Assembly: GCA_021904315.1 (NCBI GenBank)
Contig: CM038911.1
Span: 18,139,390 to 18,203,389 of the forward strand
DNA from: Sphagnum magellanicum
Taxonomy: Eukaryota; Streptophyta; Sphagnopsida; Sphagnales; Sphagnaceae
Length of the DNA: 64,000 nt
Direction: 5' to 3'
Below the pieces are notes generated by a model. That model did no database searches and was not told the DNA's origin. It worked only from the letters and a program-made list of their open reading frames with translations. Position numbers and translations under genes: made by a program. Every line of letters starts with the position of its first letter. The stretch's first letter is position 1. Below, one piece after another: positions 1-11,954 of the stretch.

Positions 1-263
1 TATCACTGGATGAAATCGAAGAAGAAACTCAGAGATCACCATTAAGTAAAAAAAACCAAATAGACTGACAACCAAGAAGAAGAAGCAGCAGGAGCTCACA
101 TACATAGAGAGCTGTTCATCCGTTACTGGTCAAAGCCTCCAAAGGTAGTGCAACACAAGGCAGTTGCACACAAGCATGAGTAGCCGGCTTCATTCAAAAA
201 AATTCCGCCATACAAGGCACAACTCTTCAATCCTATGAATACAACAAAGACTTTGGTCTCTAG

Positions 264-469
264 TACACTTTGATACCCCTAAAAGACGATGCACGAAACG
301 TGCGCGCACTCCTCACATTTGGCTCAAAGAAATCGACGAAGTGAAGAAGATACGACGGAGAAATTATATTACGATGCACATGGAGAAGGCGGAGAAATTA
401 CCGGTCGCAGAGGCTTCAACAGCTGCAAGGATGGCCCTCATTGCCGCTTCCACTACCATGAAATTGTAG
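264..469 (+). CDS. Possible C-terminal exon of a gene starting outside the window
   Basis: After a possible acceptor (AG at 262-263) one frame stays open for 67 codons to TAG at 467-469. It encodes a strongly basic stretch (TPKRRCTKRART, then KKIRRRNY) followed by an Ala-rich amphipathic helix ending in ALIAASTTMKL. The segment is clearly richer in G+C than the AT-rich DNA after it, which fits an exon. A different frame over the same bases also stays open from ATG 289 to 492, so frame choice is uncertain. I do not recognise the family. The basic block could be a nuclear localisation or nucleic-acid-binding segment, by inference only. No further exon can be assigned in the 263 bases upstream. 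Confidence 0.3.
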
Positions 470-3400
470 GAAAGTATTTGCTCACTATATAACCCTCAAA
501 ACAACTATTGAACATTCTTTGTTCCACATCAATGATTCCAACAACATTCATAGGTTTTATTATTTGTTGGGCAACAACCAAATCAATCATGAAAGATAGA
601 CAAAAAGAAATCCTATCAAAATAATTTAAAAACTATTAGTAGAAATGCAAATGTACACACAAAAAAAAAAAAACCCCTTATATAGCAATAGGTTCAAGTT
701 CAACAAAAATAAACATACTTATTGAATATTATTCAAAACCTAAAAACTAAAACTAAATTTGTAAATATTGTTCACAATATCAAAAGAAAAACTTGAAAAC
801 CTCTCACAAAACATTCAATCATGGAATATGAACACAAAAAAATTTCGTGAAAACTATTCAAAAGTTCTTAGAAAAAAAAACTAATGAAAAAAATTAAAAT
901 TCACACTAAAAACACCTTTCTACAGAAACAAGTCCAAGTTCAAAATAGGAAAACACTTGATGAATATTGTTTGGAACCTAAAAACACAAACATATTCAAT
1001 TATGTTTACAACCTCAAAAACATAAACTAAAAACCATTTAGAAAGTCTCAAGGGCACTCACAAAATTGTAGATATAAATGAAATGGAAATACGTGCAAAA
1101 CTCCACAAGCACACTTCAATAGAAACATATTCAAGCTTCAAGGTTAAGGCCTTATGGATTAGGACTTAACAAAAGCTAGGCTTAAACTTTTACAGTTTAA
1201 GTTTATCGCCACATGTCTATTAAAATTAGTTACAAAATCAAAGACAACATGCAAGAATTTTTTTTTCTTCTATAATTCATAAACATTTGTCCCTACCATC
1301 TTAAAAAAACACCTTAGATTAATATACTTTGAAACAAAAACAATCTAATTCAACCCTAAACAATCATTAACCTATTAATCAAACTTTGTAACAAATGCCA
1401 AATGTACAAAATAAATTGAAATGCAAAATGATGCTAACTCCAAATCCATCACATTCACATTTATAACCCTAAGATAGATTTTTTTTCACTTATAGATCGC
1501 CCATTTCATCGGACTAAACTTATTAGAAATGATTATTATTGTACACTCCAAGATCAACTAGAGGCAACATGGCATCCTTAAATCTTTTGAAAATCTTAAG
1601 TACACCACATTTCAAATTGAATTTAGACACCCAACACAATTCCACAAAAAAATTAGTCACATTTTGTTAGTTAGATTGCAATTCATACATAAACCCATTA
1701 GAATTACAACCCAAACACACCATTGCAAAGAATTGGATTTGACCCAAAACCGATCAATCCATCTTTTTCCCAAATAGAAATAGACCATTCAAAAACCAAC
1801 ACTTGGGGCATCCACCAAAGCTACATAAATAGAAATGTAAAATGGAAGTGCTTGCCATTTTGACTTGTCTTCATTCTCCCTACACTCTCCTCAATAGCCA
1901 ATAAATAATTTTGCAAACACAAACAAAACCTGAAGGCAAATCTGAATCAAACACAAAAGAAGAAAACCAAGAGGAGTAAGAGGGTTTACAATTAGGGATG
2001 GACCCCTCTCACCTTCATCTTCTTCTTTATGATCTTTTGCAAATTGGCACACAAAAGAACTAACAAAAAAAACCCACTTTGCAAAAACTTCCACACCAAT
2101 CCCAATAGTTCCTAGTTCCCAAACAAGCAAAAGAAAGTTGTTGCCAATCTGAACATAACCAAACAGAAAAGGGTCCTAACCCTAAAAAACACCACATTGC
2201 CACACACTACACCCTAAAAAGTGCCACTTACTCTTGTTGATAGTCTATTAGCATAAATGCTTGCAACAGCGGAACCAACTCTAATGGTCTAAATGCTTTT
2301 AACCTAATAACTAGTTCCATTAGTTTGAACAGTGAAAATACAAGAAAGAAAAAGCCTGTATATAAAGAAAGGTAGGGATAGGAGCCCATCCACAAGAAAT
2401 ACAAGACAAAGAAAAGCATGAGAGCACACATCACCCTGGAACATAACAATAAGGACACCACTGTTACATTAATAAAATAGAAGATTGTAAACTAGAAAGA
2501 TGTTGTCTGCCAGAAATCAGCTGACAATGGAAGTGCATTGACTGTGATGTGCCAAAGAGATGGAGGTGAATTGACTGTGATGCATGAAAGAGATGAGGCA
2601 TGCCTCCCAAGCGCGATAGCACGCTGGAAAGCTATGGACTCATGAGCCAGCTCCATGTGTAAAGTTTATGTAAACACTTTGAACATAACAGCTGCAATCT
2701 ATAATGCAGGCTGTTGCAGATTTGGAAGCCTATGAAAGAAGCGGCAATTGAAAAGACTTTCATTGTAAAAAATACAGGGAAAAGTTCTGATGGGCATCTC
2801 TGCATTTCTTCCATTCTTGTCAATCTTGCCACAAAAACCTGTACACCATCATGGTACCACACCTTTAGTGTATCAAGAGCTGACCAGAGAAGTGAAGGTT
2901 ACAAAGTTCTATGTGGTTTCAGTGCCACATACTGGACATATGTGTGTGTCTATATATATATATATTAAGACTGCCTCACAAATGCATAGCTCTCCTTCAG
3001 GTGCACCATAGTTTGAATGCTTTGAGTCCTGAATCTCAGGTTTAGGGTATTGACTGATAGAGTACTCTCTTTGTGTTGCAACCTGTGAGCTCACTATGAC
3101 ATTACCAAGCTACAAGCAACATCTTAGTGTCAGAAAAAACCTGAGATATGATGGCAAAGACATGAGTACTTATTTCTGCACACAAACTATTACTCCACAT
3201 GATTGTAATTCGTCTGTGATGTCTGATAAACAAACCACTTCCAACCAAGGGAGTTCAGGCTCCTGACAAGTATACAACAAAATGCAACTTAATCATTACA
3301 CTCTTACAGCATTAATGCATCTTTGAGCACCTGAGTACTCCTAAGTATGTAAATACAGAGGTGCACTAGTCTCCATTCCTCAATAAACAAATCTCAAACT

Positions 3401-3782
3401 CAGATGCTCTTCCTAAGAGTCAAATGCATGCCTGCGTTACATCTGACCCTGACCATGCTCCCTGTGTAAAAATTTCATATGTGGGTACCTACAACAGGCT
3501 ACAATGTGGACCTGATCAAGTAGGCTATAATTTACAATCAATCAAACGAAAGGCTCTTCTCTTCCTCATTTTCTAGCACTATTATGCCCATAACACCTAG
3601 CCTAAGTTTGTTCAACGTATACAAGAGAACCTTCAGTTTGTGGCACATAATTTTAATTGAAAAGGGTGTGGATCTAGTCTGGAGTGTAAGCTCAGCACCA
3701 CAACACATCACTCAGCACTTTGTTCCAACACCCAAGAAGAGCTGTAGAGTCTCCATACCACAGCTGACTGACAAGTTTTTTG
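470..3782. other. Gene-free AT-rich stretch
   Basis: The first 2 kb is A-rich with many short poly-A runs and no frame resembling a protein. From about 2500 the base composition becomes more balanced, which may reflect the 3' untranslated region of the minus-strand PTAR1-like gene ending at 3783. A short TA dinucleotide run lies at about 2950-2966. Short open frames on both strands show no family resemblance. Confidence 0.6.
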
Positions 3783-6700
3783 TCAAAGAATGTTGGGCAC
3801 CAGGCCATCCCATAAACGCTGGCGATGTGGTATTACTTCTTTCAACAGATTTTGAATGCTGATCAGATTAGGCTCCACAGCTTTGCAGATTTCCCCTTTC
3901 TCACCACGCTACACAATCCAAAAATCACCCATCAGCACAAGTCCATGAAAGATGCATTAACCAATTTGAATATTACATACTTGGTAGATACTGGACACAA
4001 AGCAAACAGCAATATGGCAAGCACCAAAGAGCTAGACTTGAGCACTTCAAAAGAAACAGAACTCACCAATGATAGAAGCCAGAGCTTGTAAGAAGCAGCA
4101 AACTCACACTGCCTGTTTGCATCCTCCATGACATCAGGACCACAAGCAGCAATGCAACTATCTGCAAACTGAAGCTCCTTTGCTGCAAGTTGCATGACTC
4201 TCTCCAAGCTTTCTTCTTGCCTTTCAAATGACACTGTCACAACAGACTCTGCTACAGTTGTGGCAGAACTCGACCAAAAGATCTTTGAGTTGTGTCCAAA
4301 GCCCCAAAGCAGGAATCGTCTATGAATCCACAACGCCTGCACAAACAGCAAAGTAAAGAACACACAAATCTCATCAAACTAGTACACATCCCACCATCCT
4401 ATATTTGCCATGTGGTTGAGCCCCCAAATGTACCTCCAGGAAGCAGCCACTGAGAATGAAGGGCACAAAACTGTTGTACCTCATGCCCAAGATAGTGCTT
4501 GATCAACTCCTCATTCCAGGACAGCTCCTCCTGCAATTGCAAATGCCAGAGATAAATCCTTTTTCAGAATCTCCAGTGCTTTTGTAATAAGTTCCAGTTC
4601 AGTGTCTTAATGAACTGGACAGTCATTAACATGCAGTTCTGTCATTTCTGCTTGCTGAAGCCAATGCATCATTCCCCAATTAAATCAGAGATGCATTCTG
4701 GAAGCTGGGTATTGTGGTGTTCACATACCATCCATAAATGTGCTGCAATCTGTGGCTTTTTGGTTAATGCAGCAGACAAGCTAGGATGCACCGAGAGTGG
4801 GAATTTCATGCTTTCAGAAAATGATGAAGCCCCTCCTTGGAGTATCCCGAGAAGCAAACACTGCAACCCACACCTGACCAAGTAAATCAATGGGCCATGT
4901 CTCCATACAGCACTCTGAGATACTCAATGTGCTGAGACTTCATTTAGCAATATCACAAAATAGCTTCTACACTCACCCTGCGGTAGTGGAAGCAGCAGTT
5001 GTCAGCTATATGAGATTGTGCCCATAATTTTGTTTCTTCCAACTCTGCTGACACCTGCATTGCATAACCAAGTTGTTGATTAGTCAGAACCTTTTTGAGG
5101 TATGAATAATCTCTGTTGCACCCAAGACCTGTGTAACAACTCTATCCACAAAATGCAGAAGTAAAAACAAAACAAAGATGTTTTACAGGCCAAGAAATGC
5201 TTCAAGAATAGGGAGAGAGTTCATGTCTCGATCAGCAGGCCTGAGGGCCTGAGGTGAGAGAATAAGACTCTATGCTTGGAGATGGAAGAGAGGGAGAATA
5301 ATGTAAACCTGTGACAGTGACATCTGGGATATAAGCCAGTGGCGGTGACGCCAAGCACGGTAATTCATTGTAGATCTCTGCCACACGAATCAAGCAGACA
5401 GCTATGAGCCACATCAATATCTGCATGTCATGCATGAGATATGCAATGAGTAAGCTTGCCTCTGCCTTGTCCACACAACAGTGGCTGCCTCCAGACACCA
5501 GACATTTAGTGTTGAACAGGAATCAACCCACATGGAACAAGACATGCATATCAAAAAAATTCAACAGTAGTTTTCCTTACAATCTGTTTTATTCAGTATT
5601 TGCTGCTACCTAAGAAAGTGGGTGCAAGCAACAGAGAGATATATAGATGTGCTAATATCTGAGAAAGAGAGTGCAAGAGATGGAGAGACATACTCCAGCA
5701 ATGAGTTCTACAAGCTTAGAGTCAGCCTTCAGGACCGAGTCTATTGTTGTCTGCTGTACGCCACCAGATATCATGTGATTGATCACCCAGCGTCTACACC
5801 CAAACAGTACCTGGTGATTTCTCCAGGCAAACATGCCATCCAACAACCTCATGCTCCATCCAATTTCTGGTCACTTCCTTGACCAATGCAAAAGGATACG
5901 AGGGGTACCTCATTTACAGCAACTTTGTAATACTTCAGAAGTGGGGGTATGAGTCTGCAAATGTTTCTACAAGTGGTTATAGCAACAATCAAACCCAGAA
6001 CTATTAGCAAAACAAATACAACATGACAAAGCTCAATAGTAGAAAGGGCATACCTGTGAGCCCATGATTCCTCGCTCTTAGGACCATAAGATAACACCAT
6101 GCTTGCCAGCTGCAGCTCTGCAAGCAAAGTATCCTCACAGACTGCCATGCTTGAAAGAATACGTTTTCTGCGGCCCACAGGTACTTATAACCAACCACCA
6201 AGATACTGAAGTACCCAACCCTGGGTCAATTTCTCAATGACTGACTGGGACGAAATAAGGGAAGGGGCCCACTCACATCAGTGAGTGTGTGTTTTTGCTG
6301 TTTTCAACAGAATCTTTGCTCTCAGCTAGGCATAAGAAAATGGACTACCTTGCATTCCAAGCAGTTGCAAAGTCACAGTTGACAATCACCAAGGCCCGTG
6401 TATATTTCATCAGCTCTTTCTCCAGACTTGCTTTTCTTTCCTCTTTCATCAGTCCCAAACAACTCTTGATCCCGTTTATCCTGCCATCCATCTCCTTTCC
6501 ATTGCAGCATGATGCAGATTCACATCTTTCCTCTGTAACCTTGGCATACTGCTTCTGGAGCACTCGAAATTCTGCTTTGGCTGTCTTATACAGTGGTGGC
6601 AAAGCAGGAACTGCGATTGCAAGCTTACCATGAGCACACCAAAATGCAGCTTCATCATACAGTAGCTTCCCGTTTCCATGTTCCACTTCACCTGAATCAT

Positions 6701-7673
6701 CATCTGAGTTATACCCAGGCAGTTCCGACTCCACCTCCTGCCCTTCAATTCTCCGTGAACAATCCTCAGCTTGCTCATTCGAGTTGATGGATGCCTCTTG
6801 TGCTTTCCCTCTCCTCTTCATCCTGGTGAAGAAGGGTCCTTGATTATCTGGTGAGAAATCCTCAAGAGCATGCAAGCTTGTAAGCTGCATTGGATGGACA
6901 AAACCCAATTCATCACTGCACATGCAACAAACAAGAAAAAAAAATCAGCAATTGTAATCCAAACAAAGATCTTGACTTTGGATGATGATGCTCAGTAAGC
7001 ATACCATTCCACTGCCTCTCGATAATCTGCAATATCCTTGAAAAACCCTAATGTTTTGCTCTAGCATTCTTCAGACCTGGTACAACTAGATCTGGATCAA
7101 TTTGCTACGGCAATTTTTTTTTTTTTTTTTGGGGGGGTGAATTTCAAGGAAAGATCACAATCATCATCCCTATGATGAAGGTGGATGTCGACAAGAAAAT
7201 CAATCATTTACAGGAAACAACATGATAATCTAATCTAGTCTCTGCTCAGCTGCTCTGTAGAGAAAAACAAAAACCCACCATCAAATCAAACCTTCCACCC
7301 ACTTCCCAAATACACACACCAACCCCCACCTTCCACCCTTGGAACAACCGCATTCAACACATCTTCAAACTGACTTCCGGATTCCCAAAAAGCCACCATA
7401 CTCGTCAAGATCACTCCCGATCAACAAACCCCCCCTCCCCCCCCAAAAAAAAACAAAATCCCCATCCGATCTATCACAAACCCAAACACTTTTTCTCTTG
7501 ATTTTTTTTCCCCACCCAAAACATTAAATTAATCCGAGATTCAAAGATCGAAGGAAAAAAAATTAAAAATTAAAAATCATAGAGAGTTAGTTGTACATGG
7601 ACGGGTGGGAACCAAGGATGGAATCCAGTTGATGGAGCAAGCGAAGTCCATGATCCGCCACAACCTCCTCCAT
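3783..7673 (-). CDS. PTAR1-like protein (prenyltransferase alpha-subunit repeat protein), 527 aa, ten exons
   Basis: Exons on the minus strand are 7673-7597, 6915-6349, 6167-6054, 5793-5694, 5377-5309, 5054-4977, 4860-4729, 4530-4480, 4336-4067 and 3908-3783. All have GT-AG borders and compatible phases, giving 527 codons. The product resembles PTAR1, a relative of protein farnesyl/geranylgeranyl transferase alpha subunits. The N-terminus has LLHQLDSIL then IDELGFVHP, then TAWNAR ending exon 2, and the PPTA repeat signatures SWAHRRWV, YRAWRHRHWL, CFHYRR and LWIHRRFLLW, with FAASYKLWL near the end. Exon 2 (188 codons) holds a charged Glu/Asp/Lys segment with no clear homology. PTAR1 proteins are poorly characterised in plants, and a prenyltransferase partner is not shown here. 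ATG 7673 is the first ATG that gives the conserved start. The last exon was placed by phase and a stop in frame, so it is slightly less certain. It lies upstream of and opposite to the LINE and ERF region, with no shared regulation visible. Confidence 0.85.
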
Positions 7674-7715
7674 GACCCCGCCCTTCTTACCCACCCCTTC
7701 TTCTCCTCTCCTGGT

Positions 7716-7755
7716 TCTCCTCCTCCTCCTCCTCCTCCTACTACTACTACTACTT
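7716..7755. repeat. (TCC)n/(CTA)n microsatellite
   Basis: About eight TCC units run directly into five or six CTA units, just upstream of exon 1 of the minus-strand PTAR1-like gene, so within its likely 5' untranslated or promoter region. A CAG run follows at about 7852-7876. Confidence 0.85.
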
Positions 7756-7847
7756 CAGCTGCCACAAAGATCTTAAAGGGCAAAACAAAGACTATTCATT
7801 TGGGCACACGACGCTCCATGTCGTGGCCCCCTCCTCACGGAAAAACC

Positions 7848-7880
<33 letters not shown>

Positions 7881-8033
7881 TCAAAAGAAATTGACACTTG
7901 TGTGTGCATGGAGATGGCGCACTCTCCTCCCTCTCACGGAGATGTCGCACTCTCTTTCTTCTCTTTCTTTCTTTGTCTTTCTTTCGCCATTCGAGATTGC
8001 GTGGTTGCGACACCTATCACCACAAAACCCTAA

Positions 8034-8479
8034 TTAATTTAGATCCAAACCCTAATTATTTTATCCAGGTCCAGATATTCCGTTTGTTGTTGGCAAAAGT
8101 GGTCACATCAGCGGACAAGATGACGAACATGGTGATAATCAAATTAAGCTTTTTATTTTAATTAAAAAAAAGGGGATAGCACCCAGGCATTAATTAATTA
8201 ATTAATTAAATTAAAAAAAAATTTCCCCATATTTTTGGGAAATTGTCAGCCTATTAGGCTATTATTATTATTATTATTATTGTGTTGAAAATTTCAGAAA
8301 ATCAGGCAAAACAAAAAGTCGTCTGCTCTTTTTCTTCATTGCAAGTCCAAGACAAGTGGCACCGTCCAAGGCAAGTTGCACTTTAAAAAAAAGGCTCTTT
8401 GTTGGACCCAGGTTCGAATCTGTCTGTAAATATGCTGGACAGGTGGAAACTGGTGGGCGTTTTCTTTTTGACAAATTAT
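8034..8479. other. Intergenic, simple repeats
   Basis: No gene seen. It contains a TTAA-type run at about 8190-8212 and a TTA run at about 8263-8281. A GGTTCGAATCT word at about 8411-8421 resembles a Pol III B box, but no matching A box or tRNA fold was found. Confidence 0.5.
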
Positions 8480-9050
8480 AAAGGAAATGGGACCATTTTG
8501 GCGACTTTTTTTCTTTGTGGCAAATTTTAACGTCTTGGCAACAGAAATGAAGGAAATGGGAAACATTATTTTGGTGAAGTTTTCTTTGTGACAAATTGAC
8601 AAATTTTCACATCTTGGCAACAGAAATAAGCAAAAATGGTGGAACATTTTGGTGACATTTTTTCTTTGTGGCAAATTTTTAACATCTTGGCGACAGAAAT
8701 AAATGAAATGGGAACATTTTGGCGATGTTTTCTTTTTGGCAAAATTTTCACATCTTGGCAACAGAAATAAGTGAAATGGGAACATTTTGGTGACATTTTC
8801 TTTGTGGCAAATTTTCACATCTTGGCGACAGAAATAAACGAAATGGGAACATTTTGGTGGCCTTTTCTTTGTGGCAATTTTTCACATCTTGGCGACAGAA
8901 ATAAACGAAATGGGAACATTTTGGCGACGTTTTTCTTTGTGACAAATTTTCACATCTTGGCGACAGAAAGAAATGAAATGGGGAACATTTTGGCGACGTT
9001 TTCTTTTTGGCAAATTTTCACATCTTTGTGATAGAAAGAAATGAAATGGG
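8480..9050. repeat. Minisatellite, period about 66-77 bases, about nine copies
   Basis: The word GAAATGGG recurs near 8483, 8552, 8627 (diverged), 8704, 8773, 8840, 8907, 8975 and 9042, each followed by an ACATTTTGGCGAC-like block and then TTTCACATCTTGGCGACAG. Copies differ by small indels, so the frame shifts between copies. Minus-strand open frames through the array (8336-8818, for example) translate to repeated ICHKEK and SVAKM words, but these are by-products of the repeat. Degenerate pieces of the same words continue to about 9700. Confidence 0.85.
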
Positions 9051-11849
9051 AATATCTTTTTATGCATATTCTGTTTTTTCTTCTGAAAAGAAGATTCGCC
9101 ATTTTCTCTCTCACCAAAAATTTGAAAATATAGAAAATAATTGCCATATTTAGATAGTATTTCTGATCCTGGGGCAGTCAGTTGCCACATTTTTGATGGA
9201 TTTCTAGAAAGTTGTCGCCATCAATGGGCAATTGCCAAAATCTGAAAAACAGAGGGGGTGGATTTCCTCTGGTTTGTTGCTGGGTACTGTTTTCTCTCTG
9301 CAATGGAGTCTTCCATTTGTGGCCAAAATAAAATAAAATAAAAATAAAATAAAATAAAGAAATAAATATTTTGGTGTAAACATATGACACAGCCAATGTT
9401 TTTTTTTTCTTTTTTTGGTGGCAGATTTTCGAAGTGTGGTGACAAAGAAAAAACCCTTTGAGAATTGTACAAGGGCATTCTTTGGGAAAAACTTCCAAAA
9501 GTCGCCATATTTTGAGGGAAAAACAGTCACAGGTTGCCATATTTAGACAATGAGTTCCTATTGGTTGCCAGAAGAACTAGCCAGTATTCTAAAAAAAATC
9601 TACTTCCCTGTCTGAGCTCTAGCCAAATTTGGCTCATTGCTGTTGTGGACAATTGCCACTCCACCTACTTGACAAATTTGAAAAAGAAAGGCACTTTTTT
9701 GACTTCACAAATTTAGAAAAAAAACCCCTAATCAGGGAATATGGTAATATAATTGTTCATCTCTTTTCGCAACTATTATTTTTAGGCTAAGTAAGTTTAA
9801 AATAAAAAAAAGCTTATTATTAGCGAGTTTTTCCCTCTTACATTATTATTACATATAGTAAAGGACGTCGGGATGAGAAATGAAGCCTCCCCTGAATCCG
9901 TGCGTCCCGTCATCCGTCCCTGTCGTCCCTCTGTCCATCCGTCCGGTCGTCCATGCGAATCGACACCTCTCTCTCTGCCTTTGAGGAGAGGGATCACAAA
10001 AAACAATGTAGGCGAGAGGCTTCATTTGGTCCCACATTTTCTGAGGAATGTTCACCAGGTGTTTTTTGTACTGTGAAAGTGTGTGATGTGATTTTCATTT
10101 GGTCTCCCAGGTTTCAAGGAATGTTCAGAGGGTGTTGTTTGTTTACTGTGAAGAAGGGTGAGTGAGTCTCATTTTTGGAGAACTCCGTGAGATGATATAT
10201 CAGAAAAAATTCGCAAATTCATCCTGTCTTTGGGCCTCCTTTCACCCCCTCTTTTAACCCCTCTTTTAGTGGTATTTGTAAAGTAAGGAAATTTTATTAA
10301 ATCTCAGTATGAAATGCTAAATCATTTAATGCACAAGGTTCGAGAGCAATTATAGTAGCTGTACAGGTAGGAGCAGTGGAGACGCTCAGGAAAAAAGAGC
10401 ATCATCTTTTTATTTATTTATTATTCTTCTCAATTGCCCATCCATAATGATTGACTTAGGTTGTGAGTTTTTAAAATAGTCTCTCTCACTTTACACACTT
10501 CATTCTTTTATGTTTATGGGTGGGGAAGATTATTTTAAACAATTTTATATTTTATTTCAGGAATCAGTTTCTCACTGTGCAATGCTCATTCTCTAAGTCT
10601 TCAATGCTTGGCTTTGCACACCTATTTATCTCAAAATGATATTTAATATAACTATCCAACTTAATATTAATTTAACCCCTAATTGCCTAATAATCCAGAA
10701 ATGGTACTTTAATTTTTAAAAAATAGCTATAAATTACCCATGCATGATAACCAATGATTTCATCACATGGTTTACCTACCCACCCACTTTATCCACCTAC
10801 CTAGTCATTTTAGTTACCTAACTACAACTCATGTATGTTTGTTATTTTTTATTTTTTATCACATTTTCAGACTGTTTTTGTCATCTAAATCATAGTCATA
10901 TGATGTCCAATGTTTAAGTTTGAACCTTCACCTCCTCATCACAAACCTTGAAAGCCTTTAACCATTTGACCACTCATTTGCAAAATGATGAATAACGTCA
11001 TTGCAAAATATAGAATACATTTCATTTTGAATTAGTCACATTATAACATTATTATGTAATTACATAATTTCATAATGAAATTGATTACATGTTTATAATT
11101 TTATTACTTTCTTTATTTCTTTATTTTTAAATTTCATAATTACAACAATTAAAATTTTCTTTAATATAAACACGTAAAGAAATAAGAATAAAATTTAATG
11201 ATTTAATTCAAATTCTAAAATTTTGATTTGGGTTAAAGATTCAAATATAGAAATTAGTTAAGTCCAATCTATTTAATTTTGGCATTTAATTTAACTTTAA
11301 TCTGAAATGCCAAAAAAATATTAATTCTGATATTAAGATTTGTGCCATAATTTCAATAATAATAATAATAATAATTTCATAATACAAATGAGTTTCATTT
11401 CTGAAATTTTATAATTAAAAAATTCAAATGTCTTTAATTTCATAACTATAACATGATATTTAGTTATAGCCACATTAGTCAAGCTTTACAAATTCATGTA
11501 GGTGTCACATTTGACACATGTATAACATTTTGTTTGATATAATTGCGTAGCCTAATTTTAAAAAAAAAGTGATAACAAACATATCTGATTTTAGTTAATC
11601 ACAATGGAAATAGTCAATCATTTTACATTAGTAAACTTCATTGCACAATCACTTTAGTTACAATGCTACTCAATTTAAAACCATGTTCTTGTACTAACTA
11701 ACAATGGTTTACTAAGTATGAGGGTTACTTGAAAATTTTAACATAGGTTGCACTTTATATGGGATGGGGGTAGGTGGGCTTGAAAGGGTAGAATACCTAA
11801 AATTTGATAGTGTTATAGTTTACACTACCTAAAATTTGAAATTTGATCT
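9051..11849. other. Intergenic, AT-rich; no gene seen
   Basis: It contains an AAAAT-type run (about 9327-9358), a GTCC-rich patch (about 9902-9955), a 74-base duplication at 10023-10160 and an ATA run at about 11360-11376. The rest is AT-rich with no frame that looks like a protein. Confidence 0.55.
10023..10160. repeat. Imperfect tandem duplication of about 74 bases
   Basis: Two copies start with CATTTGGTC (10023 and 10097). Both continue through GAATGTTCA and a GGTGTT block to a TACTGTGAA word. Divergence is moderate. Confidence 0.6.
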
Positions 11850-11954
11850 TTTAGCCCTCATTTTACATTTAACAATTGCAAAATTGTGTAGAGTCTATTT
11901 ACTATTTATAATTTTACGTCCGTTTGGGACTAGAGAGTCCATTAAACAAAAGGT

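Noticed and set aside
8405-8450. GGTTCGAATCT as part of a tRNA gene
   Set aside because: No acceptor stem or A box at the right distance, so no tRNA was called.
8336-8818. 160-codon minus-strand ORF and neighbouring frames with repeated ICHKEK/SVAKM words
   Set aside because: They are translations of the minisatellite at 8480-9050 in shifting frames, with no domain and no stable frame across copies.
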